Position numbers and translations under genes: made by a program. Below the pieces are notes generated by a model, which was not told the DNA's origin, ran no database searches, and worked only from the letters and a program-made list of their open reading frames with translations. Shown piece by piece: positions 19,477-27,805 of a DNA stretch of 38,464 nucleotides (positions are counted from its first letter, which is position 1; every line of letters starts with the position of its first letter). This DNA comes from an uncultured Hyphomicrobiaceae bacterium (GTDB lineage Bacteria; Pseudomonadota; Alphaproteobacteria; Rhizobiales; Hyphomicrobiaceae), in assembly GCA_937873575.1 (NCBI GenBank), contig CALMPK010000014.1, forward strand, positions 1 through 38,464, in the 5' to 3' direction.

Positions 19477-20133
19477 TCAGGGCCCGGGCTTCGCGGCGGG
19501 ACCTGAAGCGGTCTCGAAGGTTTCCGGCTCCACGCTCACAAGGTCGCCGCCGTTATCGCGCCAGCCGTCGGTGCCCTGCGGAAACCAGGCGATGTTCGTG
19601 TAGCCCCATTCCACTGCGCGCTTGGCCGCGTTCCAGCTCATCCAGCAATCGGCGAGACAGAAGAACACGAGAGATTTCGCTTTGTCGCCCCCCGTCAGCC
19701 GCTCGAGGCCAGCGCGGAAGTAGGCTTCGGGCTCGGGCGCGAGCTTGCCGTAACCGACGTTCGGCAGCCAGTAGGAGCCGGCGATGCTGAGGTGCTTGGC
19801 GCTGCGCCAGATGGTTCCCGGCGGCAGGCCGGCGGGCTTGGGCGCGCGCGGGTAGACGTCGATCAGGATCGAGGAACGTTTCTCGTGCTCGGCCATCGCC
19901 GTCACGGGATCGACGACGCGAGCACCCTTGAGCGTGGCAGGCACCGGAGAGTTGTAGTGGTCCGTGCGATAGTCCGCCGGCTCTTCGATTTTGACCGGCT
20001 CGATGGTGTGGGCGGGCGCCGCACCATCGGCCGCGTCGGCTGCCCCGCCGGTCAAAGCCGTCAGGGTCCCGGCAATCGCGAACATCGCCAGCGCGACGAC
20101 TATCGAGGTGCCGTTACCGTTGTGCTTGTTCAC
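19477..20133 (-). CDS. PQQ-dependent catabolism-associated rhodanese-like (CXXCW-type) protein
   Basis: This exported 218-residue protein belongs to the rhodanese-like family found beside PQQ alcohol dehydrogenase genes. A signal peptide (VVALAMFAIAGTLTALTGGAADA) is followed by a rhodanese-type fold: ILIDVYPRAPKP, then SLVFFCLADCWMSWNAAKRA with C159, C163 and W164, and NIAWFPQGTDGW. The family is named for a CXXCW motif, but here the two Cys are three residues apart (CLADCW). The GTG start is favoured by GGGAGGAA eight bases upstream. It follows xoxJ by about 80 bases and is likely in the same transcript. A redox or sulfur-relay role in PQQ-enzyme function is inferred from context only. Confidence 0.85.
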   Translation of the reverse strand: MNKHNGNGTSIVVALAMFAIAGTLTALTGGAADAADGAAPAHTIEPVKIEEPADYRTDHYNSPVPATLKGARVVDPVTAMAEHEKRSSILIDVYPRAPKPAGLPPGTIWRSAKHLSIAGSYWLPNVGYGKLAPEPEAYFRAGLERLTGGDKAKSLVFFCLADCWMSWNAAKRAVEWGYTNIAWFPQGTDGWRDNGGDLVSVEPETFETASGPAAKPGP

Positions 20134-20211
20134 GCCGGGTTCCTCCCACGCGAGGCCGCGTACCTGTCGGTGCTGCAGTTGGCGCCCACGGCCGCCCGCC
20201 TCACCGCGCCG

Positions 20212-21075
20212 TCATTTGCGGGGCGCGGTGATCAGGTTGTTGCTCTCGTCGAGCAGCGGCACGCCGTAGTCGAGCAGCACCTTGTCCATGTCGCCCTGAC
20301 GCTTGGCGACGATGTCGTTCAACTGGCGCTTCCAGACGTCGTCGCCCTGACGCACGCCCATGGTGATGCGATAGGCCATGCGCGGCCCCGTCGCCTCTTT
20401 CACCAGCGGCGCGACCACGAGTTCCTCTCCTCCGCGACGTGCGAAGAAGCCGGCAATCGGCCCCCACAGCACTCCGGCATCGACTTCACCGCTGCGGATA
20501 TCCTCGATCATCCGCTCGGCCGGTGACTCGTAACGCCGGTCCACGGTCAGCGGATAGGGACGGGCATGCCCCATGAGCCCCATTGTCGTCATCACGTCAC
20601 CCGGCGGCGTGCCGGCGATGATGCCGATGCGGCGGCCCTTGAGACGCTCGTCGGCAAGGCTGTCGACGCCGTCGAGCCCCTTGCCCTTGCGATAGAGCAG
20701 CGCGTAGGTCGAGCGATAGTAGTGGTTCGTGTTGAGCACGAACTCGTCACCCTGCGCGAAGCCGATCACCACGTCGCAGGCCTTGGCGAACAGCGTGCGG
20801 CGGATGAAGCCCGTCGCCTGCGGGAACCAAGTGTACTCGACCGGGATCTTGAGCTCGTCCGCGACGATGTCGGCGATGCGGTTCTCGAAGCCCTCACCCT
20901 TCTGATTGGAGAAGGGCAGATTCGCCGGATCCGAACACACGCGCAGCACACGCCGGTTGACGAGATCGGCCTTCTGGCCCTCCGCCGCCTGTGCGCTGGT
21001 CAAGGCGACGAGGCTCAGCAGCGCGGCAATCGCGCCGCTGAGGCCCCGTGCGACGACAGATCGAGCGTCAGCCAC
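20212..21075 (-). CDS. xoxJ: XoxJ periplasmic substrate-binding-like protein
   Basis: XoxJ/MxaJ proteins are periplasmic binding-protein folds required for methanol dehydrogenase activity, probably by helping to activate or mature XoxF. The GTG at 21075 gives 287 residues with a signal peptide (GAIAALLSLVALTSAQA), and it overlaps the xoxG stop by eight bases, which favours coupled translation. The frame is open further upstream inside xoxG, but those residues are not signal-like. Core motifs are LRVCSDPANLPFSNQKGEGF, EYTWFPQATGFIRRTL, CDVVIGF, and the C-terminal LDYGVPLLDE. It lies in the xoxF-xoxG-xoxJ order standard for this enzyme system. Confidence 0.92.
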   Translation of the reverse strand: MADARSVVARGLSGAIAALLSLVALTSAQAAEGQKADLVNRRVLRVCSDPANLPFSNQKGEGFENRIADIVADELKIPVEYTWFPQATGFIRRTLFAKACDVVIGFAQGDEFVLNTNHYYRSTYALLYRKGKGLDGVDSLADERLKGRRIGIIAGTPPGDVMTTMGLMGHARPYPLTVDRRYESPAERMIEDIRSGEVDAGVLWGPIAGFFARRGGEELVVAPLVKEATGPRMAYRITMGVRQGDDVWKRQLNDIVAKRQGDMDKVLLDYGVPLLDESNNLITAPRK

Positions 21076-21643
21076 CGAAACACGCCTTGTCGAATTCCTT
21101 GGCGGCGTCGGGCTTCTCGTCACGTCCGACCGGACGGCCACGGCCGACGGCATCGTCGGAGCGGGCCTTGAGATAGATGTAGATGTCGTCGACGTAGCAC
21201 ATGACGTTCTTGTTGTCGCCGAGAGCGGGCATAACGCTCTCCTGGCCGCCGGGAAGATGACGGATGCGGCCCGATGCGACGACGCCGATGAAATCCGAGT
21301 AGTTGAGCGTCTTCAGCGAGTCCTTCAGCGCAGGCGCGTAGGTGGAGCCTTCGCCCTCGGGACCGTGGCAGACGTGGCATTCCGAGTGATAGCGGCGGAA
21401 ACCGGAGTAGGCGTACCAGTCCAGGGTGCCATCCTTCTTGACACGATAGGTGGGATCGCCATCCGGCGTCGTCCACTTGCCGTCCTGTTCCTTTGCACCC
21501 TTCTGCGTCTTCGAGCCATCCTCGAGGGTGACCATCTCGGGGCCGACGGCCAGAACCGGCGTCGACGCCACGACGCCAAGACCGGCGATCGCTGCCGCGA
21601 TACCCAAGATTTTGCGGCGGGCCAGATTATGGGACTTCGTCAC
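21068..21643 (-). CDS. xoxG: XoxG c-type cytochrome, electron acceptor of XoxF
   Basis: XoxG is the periplasmic cytochrome c that takes electrons from XoxF. The GTG at 21643 has AGAGGAAGCGC directly upstream and gives 191 residues with a signal peptide (ILGIAAAIAGLGVVASTPVLA). One heme site is present, C89-H-V-C92-H93, with the likely axial Met in GGQESVMPALGDN. The pre-heme region contains LDWYAYSGFRRYHSE, typical of this family. Two further Cys (NVMCYVDD and the C-terminal KACFGG) could form a disulfide. The gene lies 494 bases after xoxF, beyond a strong terminator, so it may be transcribed separately. Confidence 0.93.
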   Translation of the reverse strand: MTKSHNLARRKILGIAAAIAGLGVVASTPVLAVGPEMVTLEDGSKTQKGAKEQDGKWTTPDGDPTYRVKKDGTLDWYAYSGFRRYHSECHVCHGPEGEGSTYAPALKDSLKTLNYSDFIGVVASGRIRHLPGGQESVMPALGDNKNVMCYVDDIYIYLKARSDDAVGRGRPVGRDEKPDAAKEFDKACFGG

Positions 21644-22137
21644 GCGCTTCCTCTTATCGTCGTTCGAGTTGTTTTCATTGGTCCGCCGAGCATGGCCCGC
21701 GGACACGGGCTTTTCGTCGCTCTTGCCGGTCGAGGCCAGCCTCGCGCTCCAAGAACGCTTGGCGAGGTCCCCGGCGGCGTGAGCCCGGGCAATCTACAGT
21801 CGCCGCAACCGGTCAGGAACATCCTCTGCGACCTGGCCCGATGCGCCGCCTGCAAGCACCGCCTGCCTTCACTCGCGTGCGTCGCAGAGGCGGCTGACGA
21901 GCTACGGAAAGACGATCATAGAAAAGTACGCCATTGGCGCGGCTTTAGTTGACCGCTTCGCGACCGCCGACATCAACTTGCAGTGATCGACGCAGGTGTT
22001 CGCGAACGCACTGGCGAAACGTCCTCCGGCAAATATTTGCGCTGGGAGGTGTCCGACCAGCGATCGGTCTCTACTTGAATCGAAACCGGCGCGGGTCAGT
22101 TTGGCCCGCGCCGGAAGAGTTGCTGGCTATTTTCTTA
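21644..22137. other. Spacer between xoxF and xoxG
   Basis: This stretch holds the xoxF terminator at its right end and otherwise no gene. With a terminator present, xoxG-xoxJ must either have a promoter here or rely on read-through. No clear -35/-10 pair was identified. Confidence 0.4.
22081..22114 (-). terminator. Strong intrinsic terminator after xoxF
   Basis: On the minus strand a perfect 10-bp stem (CCGGCGCGGG with CCCGCGCCGG) encloses a nine-base loop and is followed by TTTCG. It lies about 25 bases past the xoxF stop. It would separate highly expressed xoxF from xoxG-xoxJ. Confidence 0.8.
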
Positions 22138-23940
22138 TTATGGGAGCGAGAAGACCGTCAGGACGCCACCGAGAGCGGTGTAGTTCTTGAGGCCCGCGTA
22201 GCCACCGACGGCGCCGAGACCGTCGTTCGGGTTGGTGAGGCCGGCCGCGAGACCGATGCCTGCCCAGCCGCCGATGCCCGAGAGGACCGCGACGTACTGC
22301 TTACCCTTGTGGCCGTAGGTCATCACGTTACCGATGATGCCCGACGGGGTCTTGAACTTGAACAGCTCCTTGCCGTCCTTCGGATCGACGGCCTTCAGGT
22401 AGCCCTCGAGGGTACCGTAGAAGACGACGTCGCCAGCGGTCGCGAGAGCGCCGGACCAGACGGAGAACGGCTCAGGCTTCGACCAGACGATCTTGCCAGC
22501 GCCGGCATCCCAGGCAATGAAGTTGCCCATGCCGCCATGGCTGTTCGGAGCCGGATACATGGACAGCGTGGCGCCGACGTAGGGCTGACCAGCCGTGTAC
22601 GAAACCTTGAAGGGCTCGTAGTCCATGCAGACGTGGTTCGTCGGGACGAAGAACAGGCCGGCCTTCGGCGAGAAGGTGGCCGGCTGCTGGTCCTTGGAAC
22701 CAAGAGCCGCCGGGCAGATGCCCTTCGTGTTCACGTCCGCGCCACCCTTCGCCGTCGAGTACTTGTCGACGACATACGGACGGCCGTAGTTCGGCTTCGA
22801 AGCATCCATCTCGACGCCCGTCGTCCAGTTCACGGCCGGATCATACTTCTCAGCGACGAGAAGCTCACCGGTGTGACGGTCGAGGGTGTAGCCGAGGCCG
22901 TTACGATCGAAGTGCACGGCGACTTTGCGCTTCTTGCCCTTCACATCGACGTCGGCGAGGATCACCTCGTTGATGCCGTCGTAGTCCCACTCGTCGAACG
23001 GCGTCATCTGGTAGGCCCACTTGGCCACACCGGTGTCGACGTCACGCCCGAACAGCGTCATCGACCACTTGTTGTCGCCCGGACGCTGCGTGGGGTTCCA
23101 GGTCGAGGGGTTGCCCGACCCGTAGTACATCAGGTTGACCTCGGGGTCGTACGAATACCAGCCCCAGGTGCAGCCGCCACCGATCTTCCACTGATCGCCC
23201 TGCCAGGTCTTCAGCGAAGAGTCCTTGCCGACCGGCTTGCCGAGCGACATCGTCTTCTCAGGGTCGAACTTGATCTGATCGTCCGGACCGACCGAGTGAG
23301 CGCGCCAGGCCAGCTTGCCCGTGTTCATGTCGTAAGCGGTGACATGGCACTGCACTCCGAACTCGCCACCCGAGATACCGACGCTGACCTTGTCCTTGAC
23401 CGGCAGAACGGTCGCGGTGTTGGTCTCGCCCTTCTTGGGATCGCCGTTGACGGCCTTCCACACTTCCTTGCCGGTCTTCGCGTCGAGCGCGACGACCGTC
23501 GTATCGGCCTGATGCAGGAAGATCTTGCCGTCAGCGTATGCGAGGCCACGGTTCACCGTGTCGCAGCACATGACCGGGATGACCGACGGATCCTGCTTGG
23601 GCTCGTACTTCCAGATGATCCGGCCGTCGTTGTTGAGGTCGAGAGCGTAGACGATGTTGGGGAAGGGAGTGTGAACCCACATCGTGTCGCCAACCACGAT
23701 GGGCGAACCCTCGTGACCGCGGAGCACGCCCGTGGAGAAGGTCCACGCGACCTTGAGGTCCTTGACGTTGCTCTTGTTGATCTGATCCAGCTTCGAATAG
23801 CGCTGGTTGAAGTAGTCACCGGTCTGCAGGACCCAGTTGTTGGGGTCACTTACCAGCTTCGAAACGTTGTCGTTCGCCAGGACCGGCGAAGCGATAAACG
23901 TCGTCGCCAGCAATGCACCTGTTAGTGCACTCTTGCGCAT
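22138..23940 (-). CDS. xoxF: Lanthanide-dependent PQQ methanol dehydrogenase XoxF
   Basis: XoxF oxidises methanol in the periplasm using PQQ and a lanthanide ion. The 600-residue protein has a signal peptide ([19 protein letters not shown]) and the eight-bladed quinoprotein propeller. The adjacent-Cys disulfide is in [11 protein letters not shown]. The catalytic Asp is D319 in [11 protein letters not shown], and two residues on is D321, the extra Asp that marks lanthanide-binding XoxF enzymes; calcium-type MxaF has Ala there. Tryptophan-docking repeats such as [18 protein letters not shown] are present. Overall similarity is to the XoxF5-like clade of Methylobacterium (judged by eye). The start has AAGGAGGAAGCGCA directly upstream, one of the best ribosome-binding sites in the window. 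Confidence 0.98.
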   Translation of the reverse strand: MRKSALTGALLATTFIASPVLANDNVSKLVSDPNNWVLQTGDYFNQRYSKLDQINKSNVKDLKVAWTFSTGVLRGHEGSPIVVGDTMWVHTPFPNIVYALDLNNDGRIIWKYEPKQDPSVIPVMCCDTVNRGLAYADGKIFLHQADTTVVALDAKTGKEVWKAVNGDPKKGETNTATVLPVKDKVSVGISGGEFGVQCHVTAYDMNTGKLAWRAHSVGPDDQIKFDPEKTMSLGKPVGKDSSLKTWQGDQWKIGGGCTWGWYSYDPEVNLMYYGSGNPSTWNPTQRPGDNKWSMTLFGRDVDTGVAKWAYQMTPFDEWDYDGINEVILADVDVKGKKRKVAVHFDRNGLGYTLDRHTGELLVAEKYDPAVNWTTGVEMDASKPNYGRPYVVDKYSTAKGGADVNTKGICPAALGSKDQQPATFSPKAGLFFVPTNHVCMDYEPFKVSYTAGQPYVGATLSMYPAPNSHGGMGNFIAWDAGAGKIVWSKPEPFSVWSGALATAGDVVFYGTLEGYLKAVDPKDGKELFKFKTPSGIIGNVMTYGHKGKQYVAVLSGIGGWAGIGLAAGLTNPNDGLGAVGGYAGLKNYTALGGVLTVFSLP

Positions 23941-23967
23941 TGCGCTTCCTCCTTAAGGTTCTTGCCA

Positions 23968-23979
23968 CGCTTGCAAGCG
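23968..23979. promoter_or_regulatory. 12-bp palindrome in xoxF leader
   Basis: CGCTTGCAAGCG is a perfect palindrome about 28 bases before the xoxF start codon. It lies just outside the ribosome-binding site and could be an RNA hairpin or an operator. Confidence 0.35.
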
Positions 23980-24044
23980 GCAGCTGTCGTCAGCGTGTCA
24001 CGGGCCTAGGAGCGGACTTGGGGAACGTCCTGTTGCTTATGCTC

Positions 24045-24057
24045 CGTAGGACCTACG
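24045..24057. promoter_or_regulatory. CGTAGG-A-CCTACG inverted repeat upstream of xoxF
   Basis: Six-base arms around a single A form an operator-like site about 105 bases before the xoxF start. The binding regulator is unknown and not encoded in the window. Confidence 0.4.
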
Positions 24058-24248
24058 AAACGACCCCGGACAGATCGTCGCGGTGGGGCCTGAAGTCGCA
24101 GCTACCGGACGGCATCTAGGCATTTTTTGCCAAGCGTTGCAAGACAAAGGTCGAAAGGTATCTGGACCGCGACGCATCCAGATGCAGACCAGAACAAAAT
24201 GAGACAATGAAGCTGACCCATTATGTCCGCGTTTTTTAGCGGCTTATT

Positions 24249-24275
24249 GCGGCGCAGCGCCAAATGGTGCGCCGC
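24249..24275. repeat. GCGGCGCA/TGCGCCGC inverted repeat in the divergent promoter region
   Basis: A perfect 8-bp stem encloses an 11-base interior. It sits about 115-140 bases before the metallohydrolase start and 310-335 before xoxF, so it could affect either transcript. Confidence 0.35.
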
Positions 24276-24388
24276 ACGTCTGATTATCCGCGAGAAACAC
24301 GAATTGGCTCGCGAGGGTTTGATTGGCCAGCTCAGACCTGACGTCGGACAATGGGAGAGCGGTTGAACGCGGATCGACAGGTGGCGAT

Positions 24389-25366
24389 GTGAACCGGATT
24401 GGAATGCTTCACGCCGGTGGATTCGGTCTCCGCCGCCGACAGGTGCTGGCGGGAATTGCCGGCAGCGTGCTGTTTTGTCGAGCAATTCCAGCGGACGCGG
24501 CGGCACGGGCTGCCGCGCTGGTGGAAGTCGCGCCGGGCGTATTCGTGCACCGAGGGGATCACGCGCCGGCGTACACGCCCGCCAACCGTGGCGACATTTC
24601 CAATTGCGGATTCGTCGTTGGCGGAGAATGCGTCGCCGTCATCGATACCGGCGGTACGGCGGCCTTTGGGAATGAATTGCTCCAAGCGATCCGTGGCGTA
24701 ACTCCGTTGCCGGTCCGTTACGTCATCAACACTCACATGCACCCCGACCACGTTCTGGGGAACGCGGCATTCCGGGGCGATGGCACCCATTTCGTCGGCC
24801 ATCACAAGCTCGCGGCGGCTCTCTCTGCACGAGCCGATCGCTATATCGCCGCGAACAAGACGGCCGCCGGAGAGGACGCCTTTGCCGGCACCGAGATCGT
24901 ACTCCCCGATATGGCCGTGGAGACGACCTCGAGCCTCGATCTCGGCGGACGCAAGCTGGAGCTCGTCGCTCGCCGTACGGCCCACACCGACAATGACCTG
25001 ACCGTCCGCGATGACGCGACAGGCACCCTGTTCGTTGGTGATCTGATCTTCTCCGGGCACGTGCCTGCCCTCGATGGCTCGATCCGGGGCTGGATCGCTT
25101 TGCTCGAGGAACTGAGCGCCAGTCCGGCCGAGCGCATCGTCCCGGGACACGGCCCGGCCTCCATGCCCTGGCCTGCAGCCGCGAAGCCAATGCTGCAATA
25201 CTTGCAGTCCATTGCCACCGACGTCCGCGCCGCCATCGCCAAGGGACGCAGCATGAGCGAGACCATGCGCACAGCGGCCGAAAGTGAGCGCGCCAACTGG
25301 GAGCTTTTCGACGAGTTCCACCCGCGTAACGTTTCCGCCGCATTCGCCGAACTCGAATGGGAATAG
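24389..25366 (+). CDS. Quinoprotein relay system zinc metallohydrolase (MBL fold, Tat-exported)
   Basis: This metallo-beta-lactamase-fold protein belongs to the group found beside PQQ dehydrogenases and SoxYZ-like carriers; its substrate is unknown. The N-terminus has a Tat-type signal (LRRRQVLAGIAGSVLF), so it would be exported folded with metal. The metal motif is H116-M-H118-P-D120-H121. Further ligands are probably the His in ARRTAHTDND, the Asp in LFVGDLIFSGH, and the His in RIVPGHGPASMPWP. The GTG at 24389 gives 325 residues; the ATG at 24404 is an equally possible start, and a TTG further upstream is unlikely. It is divergent from xoxF and followed by the SoxYZ-like gene, probably as one transcript. 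Confidence 0.88.
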   Translation: MNRIGMLHAGGFGLRRRQVLAGIAGSVLFCRAIPADAAARAAALVEVAPGVFVHRGDHAPAYTPANRGDISNCGFVVGGECVAVIDTGGTAAFGNELLQAIRGVTPLPVRYVINTHMHPDHVLGNAAFRGDGTHFVGHHKLAAALSARADRYIAANKTAAGEDAFAGTEIVLPDMAVETTSSLDLGGRKLELVARRTAHTDNDLTVRDDATGTLFVGDLIFSGHVPALDGSIRGWIALLEELSASPAERIVPGHGPASMPWPAAAKPMLQYLQSIATDVRAAIAKGRSMSETMRTAAESERANWELFDEFHPRNVSAAFAELEWE

Positions 25367-25489
25367 ATGGCGCCCGCGCCCGAGCGCCACGGGATCGTGA
25401 TCGGCGCGCCGAATTCGCGTAAGATGAGACAAGCCCGAGAGCACGGCCGAAGCAGCCTTGCCCGGCGATGGGAGGAAGGAGAAACAAGA

Positions 25490-26359
25490 ATGTTCCCTGC
25501 CAAGCAATTCGATGACGTCCCGACCAGGCCGCTCCTGCCGCGTTCGATGCGGCGAGTAGCCGGCGCTGCTCTCGGCCTCGCGGCGCTGGCGATCGCGGCG
25601 CTGTCACCCCTGCCTGCCCTCGCGCAGGTGGCCGACGAGGATATGTGGCCGGGCATCCGCAAGGACCTCTACGCGGCCCGCGCCATCGCCGAGGAGGACG
25701 GCGCGATAGGTCTCGAGGCCCCCGTGCGCGCCGACGACGCCGCTCTCGTGCCGATCACCCTTCGCGTTCCGGCAACTGTCGCGACCTCGGCCAAGTCGCT
25801 GACACTCATCATCGAGAAGAACCCGATGCCGGTGGCCGCCACGTTCACGTTCGGTCCGGCGGCCGGCACTGGGGAGCGCGTCATCGAGACCCGCGTGCGC
25901 GTCGACATGTACTCGAACATCCGCGCCGTTCTCGAAACGTCGAACGGCACGTTGCACATGGCGACCAAATACGTGAAGGCGGCGGGCGGCTGCTCGGCTC
26001 CCGCGCTGAAGGACCAGGAGCAGGCGCTCGCCGAACTCGGCAAGATGAAGCTGCGGATGCACGAGGGCCAGCAGTCGCCGCTGATGCAGGAAGCGCAGGT
26101 GATGATCCGCCACCCCAATTACTCGGGGATGCAGATGAACCAGCTCACCGGCCTGTACATTCCGGCGAAGTACATTCAGAGCATGGAGGTCCGCCGCGGC
26201 AAGGACGTCGTGTTCGCGATGGAAGGCGGCATCTCGCTGTCTGAGAACCCCAACCTGCGCTTCACCTATGGCTCGGGACTCGACAACGAGATCAGCGTCG
26301 TCGCCAAGGACACCAGCGGAGCGACCTACACCATCCGCCAGTCGCCGAAGGGTTCGTAG
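25490..26359 (+). CDS. Quinoprotein dehydrogenase-associated SoxYZ-like carrier
   Basis: This is a fusion of SoxY-like and SoxZ-like domains in one exported protein. SoxYZ carries sulfur intermediates on a C-terminal Cys in thiosulfate oxidation; the fused relatives next to PQQ enzymes have an unknown cargo. The ATG at 25490 follows GGAGGAAGGAG and gives 289 residues with a long signal region (AALGLAALAIAALSPLPALA). The SoxY part carries YVKAAGGCSAP with C168, the candidate carrier Cys. The SoxZ part follows (MIRHPNYSGMQMNQLTGLYI, VFAMEGGISLSENPNLRFTY). It sits directly downstream of the metallohydrolase gene. No soxA, soxB or soxX is present, so ordinary thiosulfate oxidation is unlikely here. 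Confidence 0.88.
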   Translation: MFPAKQFDDVPTRPLLPRSMRRVAGAALGLAALAIAALSPLPALAQVADEDMWPGIRKDLYAARAIAEEDGAIGLEAPVRADDAALVPITLRVPATVATSAKSLTLIIEKNPMPVAATFTFGPAAGTGERVIETRVRVDMYSNIRAVLETSNGTLHMATKYVKAAGGCSAPALKDQEQALAELGKMKLRMHEGQQSPLMQEAQVMIRHPNYSGMQMNQLTGLYIPAKYIQSMEVRRGKDVVFAMEGGISLSENPNLRFTYGSGLDNEISVVAKDTSGATYTIRQSPKGS

Positions 26360-26420
26360 CCGACGCAGCGGCCCGCGCTCACCGCGTTGGAGAGAGCCCG
26401 CCGATCGGTGCTGGTTTTGC

Positions 26421-26468
26421 AAACGACAACGCCGCCCGCATCTCAGGTGCGAGCGGCGTTGTCGTTTT
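26421..26468. terminator. Bidirectional intrinsic terminator between convergent genes
   Basis: A perfect 15-bp stem (26421-26435 with 26453-26467) plus four inner pairs (CGCA/TGCG) lies between the SoxYZ-like gene (+) and the next minus-strand gene. It ends in TTTT on the plus strand and is T-rich on the minus strand. Confidence 0.85.
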
Positions 26469-26489
26469 CCGTCAAGAGAGCGGAACTTC

Positions 26490-26855
26490 TCAGAAGCAGC
26501 GCAGCTCGCCTTCGACCTGGGCGCGCTTCAACTTCTTGATCTTCTCCTGGAAGATCGGGCCGTGGAGCATGGAGACGTTCTCGCCGCCCCGCTGCACCAC
26601 GCTCATGACGGTTTCCGCCTCCTCGTAGTCGGAGTACGGCAGCAGCTCGGCGATGGCGTCGATCGAGCAGGAGCAGCGCTCCAATGCTTCGCGTGTCTGC
26701 CCGTTCACCTGCATGCACGCGAAGACGTAATCCGCGCGAGCGATCGTCGGATAGTCGTTGTGCGGCAACTCGACCGCCCCCGATGGGACGGCACCGAGCA
26801 GCATCATGGTGCCGGCCGCTGCGAGAGCGGTGAGCGTGGCCCTGCTGCGATTCAT
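26490..26855 (-). CDS. Small exported Cys-containing protein of unknown function
   Basis: I do not recognise this family by function. The 121-residue product has a signal peptide (ATLTALAAAGTMMLLGAVPSGAVE) and a short mature domain. It has four Cys, in VFACMQVNG, the doublet ERCSCSID, and the C-terminal LRCF, suggesting two disulfides or a metal/heme site (no CXXCH). The central part is helical and acidic (AIAELLPYSDYEEAETVMSVV). Its ATG overlaps the stop of the preceding gene (ATGA, 26852-26855), so the two are translated together. Its position between the SoxYZ-like gene and the beta-propeller gene suggests a periplasmic role in methanol oxidation. Confidence 0.8.
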   Translation of the reverse strand: MNRSRATLTALAAAGTMMLLGAVPSGAVELPHNDYPTIARADYVFACMQVNGQTREALERCSCSIDAIAELLPYSDYEEAETVMSVVQRGGENVSMLHGPIFQEKIKKLKRAQVEGELRCF

Positions 26856-27556
26856 TTGATCGCTCCGACGCCATCGAGAACGATGCGCTCCTCGAGCCGC
26901 GGGCTCAGCTCCTGCGGGCTCGCATAGACAGAGCGCGTCTCGGCGAAATGTCCCGGGATCTGCTCGCTGACGACAATCTCGAACGAGCTGCCGTCGTAAC
27001 CCTGCATCTTGAGGGCGTTGGGATCGCCGGCGTAGGGCGTCAGCTTCACGCGGTAGCCTTCCACCTTGCGGCCCTTGTAGTCGATCGCGACCGGCTCGAC
27101 GGTGGTGCCGCCAGCGAGCTGCTGCTTGAAGCGGTTCTTGAGGTAGGGCCGGCTGCCACCCGCCAGCATGGCGAAGTTGTTCACCGCGCGGTCGAGGAAG
27201 ACGACCAGGAGCGGATTGCCCGACATGCCCGTGATGCGCTGCTCGGGGCGCGCGCGATCGGTGGTGAACACGCGAACCGAGACGGCGCGGGTACCGCCGG
27301 TTTCCTCCTCGAGGATGCCGACATGAATGTCGTCCGTGAAATTCTCGCCGAGCACCTTCTGCTCGGAGCCTTTGCGCTCGAAGTGGTAGGTAAGATCGTC
27401 GCCCTTCTTCAGGTTGGCGAGGTGGCTGGCGTCGAACAGCATCGCGGTTGCGGCCGGCGCGGGCGCGGCGTGGCCTGCATCGGGCGGCGCCAGCAGAAGT
27501 GCGGCGGCGAGACAGGCAGAGCCGACGACGGCACTCCGCAGGATCGATGTCAGCAT
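26852..27556 (-). CDS. Exported protein of unknown function in the XoxF neighbourhood
   Basis: The 234-residue product has a signal peptide (SACLAAALLLAPPDAGHA) and a mature part that looks all-beta, with no Cys and no known catalytic motif. Recognisable stretches are LANLKKGDDLTYHFERKG, GGTRAVSVRVFTTDRARP, NPLLVVFLDRAVNNFAMLAGG and KVEGYRVKLTPYAGD. The ribosome-binding site GAGGAGGAAC is strong. It overlaps the small Cys protein gene by four bases, so the pair is a translational unit. It could be a periplasmic binding or assembly factor; this is inference from location. Confidence 0.8.
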   Translation of the reverse strand: MLTSILRSAVVGSACLAAALLLAPPDAGHAAPAPAATAMLFDASHLANLKKGDDLTYHFERKGSEQKVLGENFTDDIHVGILEEETGGTRAVSVRVFTTDRARPEQRITGMSGNPLLVVFLDRAVNNFAMLAGGSRPYLKNRFKQQLAGGTTVEPVAIDYKGRKVEGYRVKLTPYAGDPNALKMQGYDGSSFEIVVSEQIPGHFAETRSVYASPQELSPRLEERIVLDGVGAIK

Positions 27557-27771
27557 GTGTCGTGTTCCTCCTCAGCCGGGGTGTACCCCGTTGTTCGTTC
27601 TGACGGCGTCGCCGGGCGGGCGAGCAGGCCGCCGAATTGATGGTTGGCGCCTTGTACAGACCGGAATCGGGGCGCGCCAGACTTTTGCCGAAGCATGGCT
27701 ACGACGCCCGCGGTGCGCCAACTCCTCGTGCATCATCAATATGGTACCTGGGAATGGCGGGATCGGCGGGC

Positions 27772-27785
27772 TCACGAAATCGTGA
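27772..27785. repeat. TCACGA-AA-TCGTGA inverted repeat
   Basis: Six-base arms with a two-base centre lie about 20 bases past the beta-propeller stop and 216 bases before the next minus-strand start. There is no T-tract, so it is more operator-like than terminator-like. Confidence 0.3.
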
Positions 27786-27805
27786 AGCGACGGGCCGAGG
27801 CACCC

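Larger units (their letters stand above)
23941..24388. promoter_or_regulatory. Divergent control region between xoxF and the metallohydrolase gene
   Basis: This 448-base, locally AT-richer stretch contains no gene and must hold the promoters of two divergent transcripts. Three inverted repeats stand out and are listed separately. On the xoxF strand TTGCAA followed 17 bases later by CTAGAT (near 24113-24140) is a weak promoter candidate. If that is right, xoxF has a leader of well over 100 bases. Confidence 0.5.

Noticed and set aside
21949-23925. 658-residue plus-strand open frame opposite xoxF
   Set aside because: Mirror of the strongly codon-biased xoxF gene; no motif or signal peptide.
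22138-23940. Calcium-type methanol dehydrogenase MxaF
   Set aside because: The extra Asp (D321) two residues after the catalytic Asp and the xoxG/xoxJ neighbours mark XoxF; no small-subunit gene mxaI is nearby.
25490-26359. Thiosulfate-oxidising Sox system
   Set aside because: Only a SoxYZ-like fusion is present, without soxA, soxB or soxX, and it sits in a PQQ-enzyme neighbourhood.
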